A stretch of 64,000 nucleotides of DNA, taken from the NCBI GenBank assembly GCA_963834755.1, contig CAWICQ010000003.1:1-64000 (forward strand), read 5' to 3'. Shown here one piece after another: positions 8,919 through 19,737 of this stretch. The position numbers and the translations under genes are program-made. The notes under the pieces were generated by a model that was given only the letters and a program-made list of their open reading frames with translations, was not told where the DNA came from and searched no databases. The stretch is from Dokdonella_A sp963834755 (lineage in GTDB: Bacteria; Pseudomonadota; Gammaproteobacteria; Xanthomonadales; Rhodanobacteraceae). The number at the start of each line of letters is the position of its first letter. The first letter of the stretch is position 1.

Positions 8919-9080
8919 CGGCTTGCCCTCTCCGCGCTGCGGTCGCCTGCCGCCGGTCGCTGCTAGCATCCGATCCCCGCGTCGAAAACGCAACGCCGGG
9001 GCGGCGGACTCCCGACTCGCGAGCGCGCCAACGAATATGCAATAGTTCGCGTCGCTCGATGGACTCCTGGAGATGGGAAC

Positions 9081-10856
9081 GTGCGATACGAATCGTGGCT
9101 GCTGCGTGGTGTTCTGCTACTGATTCCAGCAAGCGGCTTCGCCGCCGCAGCCGCTGACCACGCCTCGACCACGGGAGCCGATGCCGCGTTCGCGCGCCTC
9201 GCCGACGAATTCATCGACACGTACTATCTACCAAGTAATCCGGCTAGGGCCACTGCGCTCGGCGTGCACAAGTACGACGACAAGCTCCAGGACGTGACTC
9301 GTGCGGCCATCGATCGCGAAATCGCGACATTGCAGGGCTTCGAAAAGCGCGTCGACGCCGTCGATCCCGCCACGCTCGGCGAGGAGACACGCGGCGACCG
9401 CGATCTCGTGCTCAACACGATCCGCTCGCGACTCTTGACTCGACAGACGATACGCACGTGGGAGAAAGATCCGGACTTCTACTCCAGTGGAATCACCAAC
9501 AGCGCGTACGTGATCATGGAACGGAAATTTGCGCCGGCGCCCGATCGCCTGCACGCGCTGATCGCGCGCGAGAAGCAGATGCCGGCCGTTCTGGAAACCG
9601 CGCGCCAAAATCTCAAGAATCCGCCGAAGATCTACACCGAGATCGCGCTCGAACAGATCGCCGGCCTCGGCTCGTTCTTTCAGAAGGACGTGCCCGCCGC
9701 ATTCACTGACGTTACCGACGCCGAGCTTCGCCAACAGTTCGACGCAGCCAACGCTGCGGTGATCAAGGCGCTGAACGATTACGGCGCGTGGCTCAAGTCC
9801 GATCTGCTGCCGCGCTCCAACGGCGATTACCGGCTGGGCGCCGAGACCTATCGCAAGAAACTCCTGTACGACGAGATGGTCGATACGCCGCTCGACAAGC
9901 TCATCGAGATCGATCTCGCCGACCTCAAGCGCAATCAGGCCGAATTCGCGCGAGTCGCCAAGAGTCTCGAGCCGAACAAGACGCCGCCGCAGGTGCTGGC
10001 TGAGCTCGCGGCCGATTATCCGGAACCGTCGAAACTTCTGGACAGCTTCCGCGCGACGTTCGACGGCCTGATCCAATTCATCAACGACAAGCACATCATC
10101 ACGATTCCTTCGCCGGTGCGGCCGACGCTCGAGGAAACGCCGCCGTTCATGCGGGCGACGACGTTCGCGTCGATGGACACGCCGGGCCCGTTCGAAACGG
10201 TCGCGAACGAGGCCTATTTCAATGTCACGCTGCCGGAACCGTCATGGTCGAAGCAGCGCGTAGCGGAGTTCATGGCGCAGTTTTCCTATCCGGTGATCAG
10301 CAACGTCGTGGTGCATGAAGCGTATCCCGGTCACTACATCCAGTTCCTCTGGATGCACGACGTGCACGACCGCGTGCGCAAGCTGCTCGGCGCCGCGACC
10401 AACATCGAAGGCTGGGCGCACTATTGCGAGCAGATGATGCTCGACGAAGGGCTGGCGCAATCGGTATTTCCCAACGACGAGCGCCAGCAGAAGCTGCTCA
10501 AGCTCGGCCAGCTGCAGGACGCGCTGCTGCGCAACGCGCGCTTCTACGTCGGCATCAAGCTGCACACCGGCGCGATCACGTTCGACCAGGCCGTCGATTT
10601 CTTCGTCAAGGAAGGCTACCAGTCGCGCGCGGTCGGCCTGGTCGAGACCAAGCGCGGCACCGGCGATCCAACCTATCTGTATTACACGCTCGGCAAGCTC
10701 GAGATCCTGAAGCTGCGCGCGGACGTCCAGGCGCGCGAGGGCAACGCGTTCAATCTGCGGAAGTTCCACGACGATTTCATGCGCCAAGGTGCCGCGCCGA
10801 TTCCGATCGTGCGTCGCGCGCTATTGCCCGACGCATCGATGACCGTTTCGCATTGA
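9081..10856 (+). CDS. DUF885 family exported metallopeptidase-like protein
   Basis: 591 residues with a GTG start; GGAG lies about 10 bases upstream. The signal peptide runs through 'VLLLIPASGFAAAAA'. The body matches DUF885: 'LADEFIDTYYLPSNPARATALG' near the start, then 'VVHEAYPGHYIQ' (412-418) as a zinc-binding HExxxGH-type site and 'NIEGWAHYCEQMM' around 446 with a further acidic ligand. The family is structurally a gluzincin-like peptidase, probably periplasmic here; substrate unknown. Thirteen bases separate it from the antiporter gene downstream, so the two may be cotranscribed. Confidence 0.88.
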   Translation: MRYESWLLRGVLLLIPASGFAAAAADHASTTGADAAFARLADEFIDTYYLPSNPARATALGVHKYDDKLQDVTRAAIDREIATLQGFEKRVDAVDPATLGEETRGDRDLVLNTIRSRLLTRQTIRTWEKDPDFYSSGITNSAYVIMERKFAPAPDRLHALIAREKQMPAVLETARQNLKNPPKIYTEIALEQIAGLGSFFQKDVPAAFTDVTDAELRQQFDAANAAVIKALNDYGAWLKSDLLPRSNGDYRLGAETYRKKLLYDEMVDTPLDKLIEIDLADLKRNQAEFARVAKSLEPNKTPPQVLAELAADYPEPSKLLDSFRATFDGLIQFINDKHIITIPSPVRPTLEETPPFMRATTFASMDTPGPFETVANEAYFNVTLPEPSWSKQRVAEFMAQFSYPVISNVVVHEAYPGHYIQFLWMHDVHDRVRKLLGAATNIEGWAHYCEQMMLDEGLAQSVFPNDERQQKLLKLGQLQDALLRNARFYVGIKLHTGAITFDQAVDFFVKEGYQSRAVGLVETKRGTGDPTYLYYTLGKLEILKLRADVQAREGNAFNLRKFHDDFMRQGAAPIPIVRRALLPDASMTVSH

Positions 10857-10869
10857 GCCGAGGACACGC

Positions 10870-12069
10870 ATGCACGGAGCCGCCGCCATTCTGCTCAGCC
10901 TGTTCGTCATCTTTGTCGCCGCGCAGATCGGCGCCGAAGTCGCGCAGCGCCTGAAGTTGCCGGGTGTCGTCGGCGAGATCGTCGCGGGCTGCGTGATCGG
11001 ACCTTCCGCGCTGGGCTGGATCTCGATCGACCAGATCGCCAGCGGCACGCCGCTCGACATGCTCGCCGAAATCGGCGTCGTGCTGCTGTTGTTCGCGGTC
11101 GGACTCGAAACGCGGCTCGACGATCTGAAGAAAGTCGGACGCAGCGCATTTCTCGTCGGCATTCTCGGCGTCGTCGTGCCGTTCGTGCTGGGCACATTGT
11201 GGGCGCACACAAGCGGCTTCGCCTGGGGGAAATCGCTGTTCGTCGCGGCCGCGTTCGTGGCGACGTCGGCGGGCATCACCGCGCGAGTGCTGCAGGAACT
11301 CGGCGCGTTGCAGCGCATCGAGAGCCGCGTGATCCTCGGCGCCGCGGTCATCGACGACATCCTCGCGATGCTGCTGCTCGGCGTGGTCACTTCGCTGCAG
11401 GCCGGCAACGGCGTCAACGTCGGCAGCCTCGGTCTGGTATTGGCACAAGCGGTCGGTTTCGTCGCCGTGATCGGCTGGGTTGGTACGCGCGTGATGCGCA
11501 AACAGGGACACTGGCTGGAGCGGCCGATCAATCCGCTGTCGCCGCTTACCATCGCTCTCGCGATTTGTCTTGGGCTTGCGTTCCTGTCGACAGAGTTCGG
11601 CCTTGCCGCGATCATCGGCGCATTCCTCGCCGGCATGATCGCGTCGGAGACGCCCAAGCGCGAGGAACTGGAGCACCAGACGCAACCGCTGCTCGCGTTC
11701 CTGACGCCGTTCTTTTTTGTCATCACGGGAGCCAAGATCGATCTCGGCGTCTTCGCGAGCGGCGCCGCATTGTGGATGCTGCTCGTCGTTACCGTGATCG
11801 CGGTGATCTCCAAGCTGATCGGCGGTTTTCTCGGCGCGCTCTCACTCGGCCGGCGCGGCGCGACGATCGTCGGCGTCGGCATGGTGCCGCGCGGCGAAGT
11901 GGGCGTCGTCATCGCCAGCCTCGGTCTCGCCGGCGGCGTGTTTTCGAACGAGATCTACGCCGTCATCGTGGCGATGTCGTTGCTGACTTCCGTGATCACG
12001 CCGCCAGTGCTCGCCGCGCTGCTGCGGCGCGACGCCGAAGAGTACGAGCCGACGCCGCCGCATATCTGA
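10870..12069 (+). CDS. CPA2-type cation:proton antiporter
   Basis: 399 residues, almost entirely membrane helices (about 12). The KefB/RosB-like core is clear: 'LKLPGVVGEIVAGCVIGPSALG' near residue 27, 'GVVLLLFAVGLETRLDDL', 'FVATSAGITARVL', and 'GAAVIDDILAMLLLG' with the ion-binding Asp pair. The C-terminal part has 'AIIGAFLAGMIA' and 'VGMVPRGEVGVVIASLG'. No RCK/TrkA-N domain follows, so this is a short stand-alone antiporter exchanging Na+ or K+ for H+. It lies 13 bases after the DUF885 gene. The next gene converges from the right within 46 bases. Confidence 0.9.
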   Translation: MHGAAAILLSLFVIFVAAQIGAEVAQRLKLPGVVGEIVAGCVIGPSALGWISIDQIASGTPLDMLAEIGVVLLLFAVGLETRLDDLKKVGRSAFLVGILGVVVPFVLGTLWAHTSGFAWGKSLFVAAAFVATSAGITARVLQELGALQRIESRVILGAAVIDDILAMLLLGVVTSLQAGNGVNVGSLGLVLAQAVGFVAVIGWVGTRVMRKQGHWLERPINPLSPLTIALAICLGLAFLSTEFGLAAIIGAFLAGMIASETPKREELEHQTQPLLAFLTPFFFVITGAKIDLGVFASGAALWMLLVVTVIAVISKLIGGFLGALSLGRRGATIVGVGMVPRGEVGVVIASLGLAGGVFSNEIYAVIVAMSLLTSVITPPVLAALLRRDAEEYEPTPPHI

Positions 12070-12115
12070 GCCACCGTCGTTCCGGTGAAAGTCGGAATCC
12101 ATTTTTTCGGTGGTG

Positions 12116-12592
12116 CTAGGCCTCGCTCGCCCGCGCCCACAAATCCTTCGCCAGACGCACGGCATCCTCGATGCCTTCGTAGTAGCCGCGCACCACCTGC
12201 ACTTCGCGGTAGCCGAGCTGCCGGTAAAACGCACGCGTGCCGGCGTTGCTCGCGCGCGCTTCGATGTAGATCGTGCCGATGCCTGCTGTGAGCGCTGCGG
12301 TTTCGTGCCATGCCATCAACGCGCTGCCGACGCCGCGCCGACGCTGCGCCGGATCGACACCGAGCAGAATCAGATGCGCCTCCTCGTCCTTGTAACGCAT
12401 GACGGCGAAACCCGCGATGCCGTGGTCCGACGGCGCGACCGCGACGTTGGTCGCAGGATCGCGGATACATTGGCGGATGCTCGACGCGCGCCAGCGCCAG
12501 CTGAGACCGTGCTCGATCAGCTCGCGCGACATCGCGCCGATATGCGGCGCATCGTCGAGGGTCGCGAGTCGGATGGCGTGATTGAGGATCAT
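12116..12592 (-). CDS. GNAT family N-acetyltransferase
   Basis: 158 residues from ATG 12592. The acetyl-CoA loop is 'LILLGVDPAQRRRGVGSALMAW' (Q/RxxGxG/A motif), followed by 'TIYIEARASNAGTRAFYRQLGY'. A longer in-frame reading upstream is Arg-rich antisense to the photolyase end and is rejected. The substrate cannot be predicted. Convergent with the antiporter gene; the photolyase gene lies upstream on the same strand with a 47-base gap. Confidence 0.87.
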   Translation of the reverse strand: MILNHAIRLATLDDAPHIGAMSRELIEHGLSWRWRASSIRQCIRDPATNVAVAPSDHGIAGFAVMRYKDEEAHLILLGVDPAQRRRGVGSALMAWHETAALTAGIGTIYIEARASNAGTRAFYRQLGYREVQVVRGYYEGIEDAVRLAKDLWARASEA

Positions 12593-12639
12593 CGTCAGGT
12601 CATGCGGCCGGTTCTGCCGACGACATTCGGTCGGCCGTG

Positions 12640-14052
12640 CTATTTGCAAGCCCGGTACGCGGCGAGCGCGGCTTCGCGCGAAGCACCGAGCTCGACCAGT
12701 GGTTCGCGCGGATAGCCGCTCGCGCGCAGGCGCGCCGGATCCGACCACGGTTCATGGATCGACTTGCCGACGAAACCGCGAAGCTCCGGCACCCAGCGGC
12801 GGACGTAGTCGCCGTCGGGATCGAAACGCAGGCCCTGCGTGACTGGATTGAAGATGCGAAAGTACGGCGCGGCATCGGCGCCGGTACCCGCGGTCCATTG
12901 CCAGCCCTGCGTGTTGTTGGCGAGATCGGCATCGACCAGCGTGTCCCAGAACCAGCGCGCGCCGATCAGCCAGTGCTGGCGAAGGTTCTTGGTCAGGAAC
13001 GATGCGGTCAACATGCGCACGCGATTGTGCATCCAGCCGGTCGCCCAGAGCTCGCGCATGCCGGCGTCCACGATTGGAATCCCGGTTTCCCCGCGCTGCC
13101 AGCGGTGGGTCTGCTCCGGCATCTTGCGCGCCCACGGGAAAAGGTCGAACGTAGCGTTGAGATTCGCATTCGCCGATTTAGGAAAGTGATAGAGCAGATG
13201 ATGCGAGAACTCGCGCCAGCCAAGTTCGCGGATGTAGGCCTCCGTACCCAGCCGGCGCTTCGCTGATCCCGCCGATTTTTCCTGGAGTGTCCAGACGATC
13301 TGCATCGGCGAGATTTCACCGAAATGCAGATGCGAAGACAGGCGCGACGTACCTGCCTCGCCCGGGAAATCGCGCCGAGTCGCGTAGTCGCCGACCGCAC
13401 GATCGGCGAACCGACGCAACATCTTGCGCGCTCCGGCCTCGCCGGGTTGCCAGGCGTCGTGGAAGCCGGCATCCCACGGAATGCGTGGCAGAAGGTCCAG
13501 CGTTGCGATTGCGAGGTTTGCGCGCAGGCTCGGCGCGCGCAGTTGGCGCGGCACCTTCGTCGGTGGGCGCATTGCGAGTTTCGCGCGGGCGTTTCGCCAG
13601 AACGGCGTGAACATTTTGTATGGCTCGCCTTGCGCCGTCACAATGTCCCATGGATCGAACAGCAACGCGCCGCCGAAACTCTGCGCATCGACGCCATCCG
13701 CGCGCAGCACCTTCTTGATGCGCGTATCACGCACGATCGCTGCCGGCTCGTACAAGCGGTTCCAGTAGACGGCTTGCGCGCCGGTCTCGCGCACGAGCGT
13801 GCGCAATGTGTCCGACGCCGGACCGCGGCGGATCTGCAAAGCGCTGCCGCGACGACGCAGGTCCGCATCGAGCGCGACGAGGGAATGATGCAGCCACCAG
13901 AGGCTGGCGGCGCCCGGCTGCCAAGGCGCTTCTTCGTCGAGCGCATGGATGTAAACCGGAACGATTTCGTCGTGCGCGTTGAGCGCCGCGGCGAGCGCCA
14001 GGTTGTCGGCGAGGCGAAGATCGCGGCGGAACCAAAGCAGCGCAATGCTCAT
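12640..14052 (-). CDS. phrB: Deoxyribodipyrimidine photolyase
   Basis: 470 residues, the normal length of a class I CPD photolyase. The N-terminal antenna domain begins 'MSIALLWFRRDLRLADNLAL'. The FAD-binding catalytic half includes 'TSRLSSHLHFGEISPMQI', 'YIRELGWREFSHHLLYHFP', 'GIPIVDAGMRELWATGWMHNR', 'VRMLTASFLTKNL' and 'WQWTAGTGADAAPYFRIFNP'. The enzyme repairs UV pyrimidine dimers using blue light and FADH-. It sits immediately after the YjbR-type gene on the same strand (6-base gap), so the two probably share a transcript. Confidence 0.95.
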   Translation of the reverse strand: MSIALLWFRRDLRLADNLALAAALNAHDEIVPVYIHALDEEAPWQPGAASLWWLHHSLVALDADLRRRGSALQIRRGPASDTLRTLVRETGAQAVYWNRLYEPAAIVRDTRIKKVLRADGVDAQSFGGALLFDPWDIVTAQGEPYKMFTPFWRNARAKLAMRPPTKVPRQLRAPSLRANLAIATLDLLPRIPWDAGFHDAWQPGEAGARKMLRRFADRAVGDYATRRDFPGEAGTSRLSSHLHFGEISPMQIVWTLQEKSAGSAKRRLGTEAYIRELGWREFSHHLLYHFPKSANANLNATFDLFPWARKMPEQTHRWQRGETGIPIVDAGMRELWATGWMHNRVRMLTASFLTKNLRQHWLIGARWFWDTLVDADLANNTQGWQWTAGTGADAAPYFRIFNPVTQGLRFDPDGDYVRRWVPELRGFVGKSIHEPWSDPARLRASGYPREPLVELGASREAALAAYRACK

Positions 14053-14058
14053 GCGCTG

Positions 14059-14445
14059 TCAATCGGCCAGCGTGGCCTGCGTCTTCTTCGGCAGGTTCGC
14101 GCGCACGAGCTCGTACGAGCGGCGCACGAATCCTTCGAGCTCGGAGCGTGCGAAGCGCTCGGGTTCGGTCACGCTGACCCAGAACGCGCGCGCCATGTAC
14201 GGCGCCGGCATCATGCCGGGCTGCTCGGTAAGTTCGAGGAAGCGATCGGTTCCGACCTTGAACGAAAAACGTCCCCGCTCCGGACCGATCGTGCACATGA
14301 CCACGAACATCTTGCCGGCGACGCTGTAGACGAGATCGACTTCCCACTTGATCGAGCGCGTGACACCCGGCCATCCGCTGACGAATGCGCCGAGTTGCTG
14401 CTCGTCCAGGCCGTGCAACTGGTCAAGACCCTGTTTTGCGCCCAT
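14059..14445 (-). CDS. MmcQ/YjbR family protein
   Basis: 128 residues from ATG 14445, which has a strong site (CGGAGGG) about 5 bases upstream. Family signatures are 'WPGVTRSIKWEVDLVYSVAGKMFVV', 'GRFSFKVGTDRFLELTEQPGM' and the C-terminal 'FVRRSYELVRANLPKK'. YjbR proteins have a double-wing DNA-binding-like fold; the cellular role is not settled. Directly upstream of phrB with a 6-base gap, so perhaps cotranscribed with it. Confidence 0.88.
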   Translation of the reverse strand: MGAKQGLDQLHGLDEQQLGAFVSGWPGVTRSIKWEVDLVYSVAGKMFVVMCTIGPERGRFSFKVGTDRFLELTEQPGMMPAPYMARAFWVSVTEPERFARSELEGFVRRSYELVRANLPKKTQATLAD

Positions 14446-14597
14446 GGATCCCTCCGTGCCGCTCTGCACATGCTAACCCGCGGCGCGCGAATGCGCGCGC
14501 CTGAACGTGCGGCCAACCCGCGGCCGACCGTTTAGATGGCAAACTCGACGGCTCGCCCGCATGCTGCTGCCATGCGAAAGACCGTGCGTACGCGCCG

Positions 14598-15206
14598 ATG
14601 GTGAAGGAATATCGCTCTGTCACGCGCCCGCCGCGCCGAGAAGCGCGCCAGCGCCGACGCGAAACGCCGGATTGCGCGCCGATCGAGGCTTTCACGACGC
14701 CAGACGGGCGCGTTCTGACGATTCGACCGATCGGACCGGAGGATGCGGCGGCGCTGCGCCGCGGTTTCGCCCGGCTCACGCCCGATCAGGTGCGCCTGCG
14801 CACATTCCATCGCGTCAGCGAGCTTTCCCCCGCCGCGGCCGAGCGGATGACGCACATCGATCCCGCCACGACGACCGCGTACGTCGCCGTCGACCGCGAA
14901 GGCGAGATCCGCGGCGAAGCGCGCATGCACGCCGACCTCGCCACCGATTCGGCGGAGTTCGGCATCGTCGTCGATCCGGCGTTCACGCAGCAAGGCATCG
15001 GCCGGCGTCTTATGCAGCATCTCGTCGACGACGCTCGGCGCCGCGATCTGGATGAGCTCTGGGGCGACGTCCTGGCCCAGAACCAGGCGATGATCGAATT
15101 TGCGAAAACACTCGGCGCGCAACATCACTGGTTGAGCGAGGATCCCGGCGTCGTGCGTGTCAGCTTTCGATTGCGACGGCCGCCCGCCGCCAGAAACCCG
15201 GGCTGA
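14598..15206 (+). CDS. GNAT family N-acetyltransferase
   Basis: 202 residues. An Arg-rich, probably disordered N-terminus (1-28) precedes 'TTPDGRVLTIRPIGPEDAAALR', then 'VRLRTFHRVSELSPAAAERM', 'AYVAVDREGEIRGEARMHAD', and the acetyl-CoA motif 'DPAFTQQGIGRRLMQHLV'. This layout resembles the GNAT domain that in some bacteria is attached to acyl-CoA synthetase-like protein acetyltransferases; here it is stand-alone. The substrate may be a protein lysine, but that is only inference. Convergent with the RND permease gene, 12 bases away. Confidence 0.85.
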   Translation: MVKEYRSVTRPPRREARQRRRETPDCAPIEAFTTPDGRVLTIRPIGPEDAAALRRGFARLTPDQVRLRTFHRVSELSPAAAERMTHIDPATTTAYVAVDREGEIRGEARMHADLATDSAEFGIVVDPAFTQQGIGRRLMQHLVDDARRRDLDELWGDVLAQNQAMIEFAKTLGAQHHWLSEDPGVVRVSFRLRRPPAARNPG

Positions 15207-15218
15207 GCATTCGAAGGT

Positions 15219-18200
15219 TCAGTGCGACGGCGCCGGTTTCGCTGCGGGCGCCTTGCGTGCACGCCGACGCTGCAGCCGTTCCTGCAACCGCTCGAAGTAG
15301 AGATAAATCACCGGCGTGAGATACAGCGTCAGGAGCTGCGAGGTGATGAGGCCACCGACCACCGCGAGTCCGAGCGGCCGACGCGCTTCCGCGCCCGCGC
15401 CGACGCCGAGCGCGATCGGCAGCGTGCCCATCAGCGCGGCGAACGTCGTCATCATGATCGGTCGAAAGCGGATCACGCTGGCATCGACGATCGCGTGCTC
15501 GGCGTCCTCGCCTTCGCGCTGCTTCTCGAGCGCGAAGTCGATCATCATGATCGCGTTCTTCTTGACGATACCGATCAGCATGATGAGGCCGACACCGCCG
15601 TAGAGATCGAGATCCTTGCCGAACACGATCAGCGTCAGCAGCGCGCCGAACACCGCCGTCGGCAATCCCGAAAGAATCGTCAGCGGATGGATGAAGCTTT
15701 CGTAGAGGATGCCGAGCACGAGATAGATCACGAAGATCGCGAGCAGCAGCAACACGCCCATGCCGCGCAGGGAATCCTGGAACGACTGCGCCGTGCCCTG
15801 GAACGAGGCCGATATCGTCTCGGGCATCTTGAGATTGCGCACGGTGTCATTCGACACCTTTGGTCGCTTCGCTGAGCGAACGTCCCGGCGCGAGATTGAA
15901 CGATACGGTGACCGCGGGCACCTGGCCGAGATGATTGATCGTCGCCGCCCCGACCGAATTGCCGAACTTCGTGACAGCGGACAGCGGCACGAGCTGCGAG
16001 CTCGCCGGCAACACCGCGCCGCTGGTATCGACTTTCGGCGGCGTCCCGGTGATGTAGATCGATGACAGGACATTCGGATCGGCCTGGCGCTTCGGGTCGA
16101 CCTGCATCAGCACCCAGAACTGATCGGTCGACGTGTAGATGGTCGAGACCTGTGCCGGCCCGAATGCGTTGTAAAGGCCCTTCTCGATCGCATCCGGCGT
16201 GACGCCGTACGCCGCCGCCTCGTTGCGATCGATGGTGACGTCGAGCTGCGGATTGGCGATCAGCATGTCGCTCGATACGTCGAGAAATCCCGGAACCTTC
16301 GATAGCGCCGCGACCAGTTTCGGCGTCCACTCGAACAACTGCTTCGTGTCGGTGTCCTGCAGCACGAACTGGTATGTCGAATTGGTCAGCTTGCCGCCGA
16401 TGCGGATCAGCGGCAGGTTCTGCGGAAACGCCTGCAGACCGGCGATGCCCTGCAGTTTCGGTCGGATTTCCTGCACGACCTGATCGGCACTCAAGCGCTC
16501 GCGCGGCGGTTTCAGATTCACGATCATGCGGCCGAGATTCAAGCGTCGCGCTGCTGCCGCCGGCGCCGACGAACGCCATCACGTTGTCGACATTCGGATC
16601 CTTGCGCAGGATATCGACGGCCTGGCGCTGTTTTTCCACCATCGCATCGAAACCGATGTCCTGCGCCGCCTGGGTGAACACGAACAGCTGTCCCGTATCG
16701 TCGTTCGGCAAGAATCCCTTCGGAATCTTCACGGCGAGGAACACGGTCGCTGCGACCAGCGCGAGAAACACCGTCAGAACGATGCGCTGATGGTGCACGC
16801 AACCGGTCAACGTACGCCGGTAAAAGCTCTGCGCGCCATTGAACATGCGTTCGCTGAATGCATAGATCCGTCCGTGCCGCTGCTCGCGCTCGGACTTGAG
16901 CATGCGGCTGCACAGCATCGGCGTCAGGCTCAGCGAAACGAAACCCGAGACCAGCACGGCGCTGATGATCGTCACCGCGAATTCGTTGAGCAGACGGCCG
17001 ATGATGCCGCCCATGAACACGACCGGGATGAAGACGGCCGCGAGCGACAGCGTCATCGACACGATCGTGAAACCAATTTCGCGCGCGCCGTCGAATGTCG
17101 CGGTAAGCCGATCCTTGCCCATTTCCATGTGACGCGAAATATTCTCCAGCATCACGATCGCATCGTCGACGACGAAGCCGACCGACAACGTCAGCGCCAT
17201 CAGCGACAGGTTGTCGATGCTGAAGCCAAGCGCGTACATCACCGCGAACGTGCCGACGATCGACATCGGCAACGCGAGTGACGGGATGATCGTCGCCGAA
17301 ACGTTGCGCAGGAACACGAAGATGACCATCACGACCAGCGCCAGCGCCAGGATCAGGCTGAACTTCACGTCCGACACGGATTGGCGAATGCTTTGCGAGC
17401 GGTCATAGATCACGCGGAGATTCGCGCCGGCCGGCAGCGATTTCTCGAATGCGGGCAGCATCGCCTTGATGTCCTCGACCACCTGGATCGCGTTCGTGCC
17501 CGGCTGCTTCTGGATCGCGAGAACGACGCCCTCCTCGCCGTTGATCGTCGCGCCGCCCTTGTCGTTCTGGATACCGTCGTAGACCTTGCCGATGTCCTTG
17601 AGCCGCACCGGCGCGCCGTTCTGGTACGTCACGATCATGTCGCCGAAGGCGGCGGCATCCATCAGCTGGCCGTTCGACGTTGACGTTGTAGATGCGGTTC
17701 GGCCCGTACAGCGTGCCGGTCGGCAGGTTCACGTTACCGCTCGCGACGGCCGCGGCCACCGTGTCGATGCCGAGCCCGCGACCGGACAGCGCGTCGGGAT
17801 CAAGATCGATGCGCACGGCGTACTTGCGCGATCCGTACACGTTGACCTGCGCGACGCCGCGCACGGTCGAAATGCGCTGCGCGAGCGTGTTCTCGGCGTA
17901 TTCGTCGAGCGTTGATAAGCGCAGCGTCTTCGACGTGAAGGCGATATAGAAAATCGGGAAATCGGCCGGATTCACCTTGCGGAACGTCGGCGGCGTGGTC
18001 ATTTGCGGCGGCAACTGACGCAGCGCAGCCGAGATCGCCGCCTGCACGTCCTGCGCGGCGGCATCGATATTGCGATCGAGCGAGAACTGCAGCGTGATCG
18101 AGCTCGAACCGAGCGAGCTCGTCGATGTCATCGAATCGACCGACGGAATCGTCGAGAACTGTTTCTCGAGCGGTGTCGCCACGGCGGAGGCCATCGTCTC

Positions 18201-18368
18201 CGGCGATGCGCCCGGCAGGCTCGCCGACACCGATATGGTCGGAAAATCGACATTCGGCAACGACGCCACCGGCAACTGCCGATAACCGGCGACGCCGAAC
18301 ACGAGCACACCGACCATGACCAGCGTCGTCATGACCGGTCGGCGGACGAAGATCTCCGAGACGTTCAC
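15219..18368 (-). CDS. RND efflux transporter permease (three apparent frameshifts)
   Basis: About 1,050 residues when three extra bases are removed: near 17675 (AA), 16540 (TT) and 15855 (AAA). In order the frames give 'VNVSEIFVRRPVMTTLVMVG' (first membrane helix), the porter domain, 'MDAAAFGDMIVTYQNGAPV', the membrane block with 'VGFVVDDAIVMLENISRHME' (proton-relay Asp pair), the second porter domain 'NLGRMIVNLKPPRERL', and the C-terminal helices 'GIVKKNAIMMIDFALEKQRE'. This is the AcrB/MdtC type inner-membrane pump. GTG start at 18368 overlaps the adaptor stop by 4 bases (GTGA), so translation is coupled. All breaks are +1, which favours sequencing error over a dead gene. Confidence 0.85.
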
Positions 18369-19483
18369 GGCGCCGCTTCCGTCACCTTCACGGCCGAGTT
18401 GTTTTCCACGCGCGACTGGCCGTCGAGCACGACGGTTTCGCCGGCCGCGAGTCCGCTTGCAATGACCGCCTTGTTCTCGACCATGCGCTTGACGACGACC
18501 TTGCGCTGTTCGGCGTGCTGATCGGATGTGACGACGAACACATAGGTGCCGTCCGGTCCGTTCTGCACCGCGCGATCGGGCAGCACGACGACGTTGCGAT
18601 CCGTGCCGAGCGTCAGACGGATGCTGACCAGCTGGCCCGGCCACAGAAGATGTTCGGCGTTGGCGAATTCCGCACGCAGCTTTACGGTACCCGTGGTCGT
18701 GTCGACCGCGTTGTCGACGAACGCGACCTTGCCTTCGACCGCTTTGGCGACCCCGGTGACCGTCGCATTCACCGACAACGGCGCAGCATTCTGCGCGACG
18801 AGCACCGGTCCGAGCTGCGCGCCCGGCAGCGCGAAGTTCACGTAGATCGGCTCGATCTGATTGATCACGACCAGCGCGTTGGTGTCGTTCGCCTTCACCA
18901 GATTGCCGGGCTGAATCAGGATGCGGCCGATGCGGCCGGCGATCGGCGAATGGATCTCGGTGTAGCCGAGTGTCACCTTCGCCGCCGCGACGTTGGCCTG
19001 ATCAACCTTCACGCTCGCCGCCGCCGCGTCGAGATTGGTGCGGTACTGCTCCATCTGATCGGCCGAGATGTAGCCCTTATCCGCAATCGCCGCGTAGCGC
19101 TTCACCTGCGAGCGCGCCTGCTCGAGCGTCGCCTCGTCTTTGGCTTGCGCGGCTTCGGCTTGCTTCAACGCGGCTTGAGCCGGGCGCGCATCGATGCGGA
19201 ACAAGAGTTGATTCTGCTTGACGTCGTCACCATCCTTGACCGGCGATTCCAGGATCTGCCCGTCGATCAGCGATTTCACCGAAACGCTGTTGATCGGCTC
19301 GACGCTGCCGACCGCGCTCGCAAGGATCGGCATGTCCCTGGCTTCGGCTTTCACGACGGTGACCGGAGCCGGCGGCGGCGCGTGCGGCGCCGGATCGCGC
19401 GAGCACGCGACCAGCGATGCGGCAACGAGTGCCGACCCGCACAGGCCCGCGAACGCAACGCGCGGAAAACTCCGGCACGACAT
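18365..19483 (-). CDS. RND efflux periplasmic adaptor (MFP/HlyD family)
   Basis: 372 residues from ATG 19483, with GAGGAG about 10 bases upstream. The N-terminus carries a lipoprotein signal ('ALVAASLVAC', Cys about 28). Then come the barrel-sandwich halves ('VEPINSVSVKSLIDGQILESP' and 'YTEIHSPIAGRIGRILIQPGN'), a coiled hairpin ('AALKQAEAAQAKDEATLEQARSQ' region), and the beta-barrel and membrane-proximal domains ending 'VVLDGQSRVENNSAVKVTEAAP'. It links the inner-membrane pump to an outer-membrane channel. Its stop overlaps the permease GTG by 4 bases. No outer-membrane channel gene is nearby and no local regulator is visible. Confidence 0.92.
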   Translation of the reverse strand: MSCRSFPRVAFAGLCGSALVAASLVACSRDPAPHAPPPAPVTVVKAEARDMPILASAVGSVEPINSVSVKSLIDGQILESPVKDGDDVKQNQLLFRIDARPAQAALKQAEAAQAKDEATLEQARSQVKRYAAIADKGYISADQMEQYRTNLDAAAASVKVDQANVAAAKVTLGYTEIHSPIAGRIGRILIQPGNLVKANDTNALVVINQIEPIYVNFALPGAQLGPVLVAQNAAPLSVNATVTGVAKAVEGKVAFVDNAVDTTTGTVKLRAEFANAEHLLWPGQLVSIRLTLGTDRNVVVLPDRAVQNGPDGTYVFVVTSDQHAEQRKVVVKRMVENKAVIASGLAAGETVVLDGQSRVENNSAVKVTEAAP

Positions 19484-19737
19484 GCCAATAGCACTCCTCG
19501 ACCACCAGGACATTGCATTTTGACCGATTGCCCGTGTCAACGTGCGCGAGCGTGCGGTAAACGCACGGTAAAGAGGCGCCATGACGAATGGCTGTGGCCC
19601 TGCGAAGGCTACCTTCGCCACGGTGCCGTCAGTACACTTGCCGCCCTCGCGCTCGGCACGTATGTGCCGCGGCGCTGGCGTCGTTTTGTGAATCGCCGCC
19701 GACGCGTGCCATCGAGCCTCAACAGAATTTGAAAAAA

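Noticed and set aside
12063..12116. Possible terminator CCACCG...CGGTGG after the antiporter gene
   Set aside because: The loop is over 30 bases and the T-run lies inside it, not after the stem.
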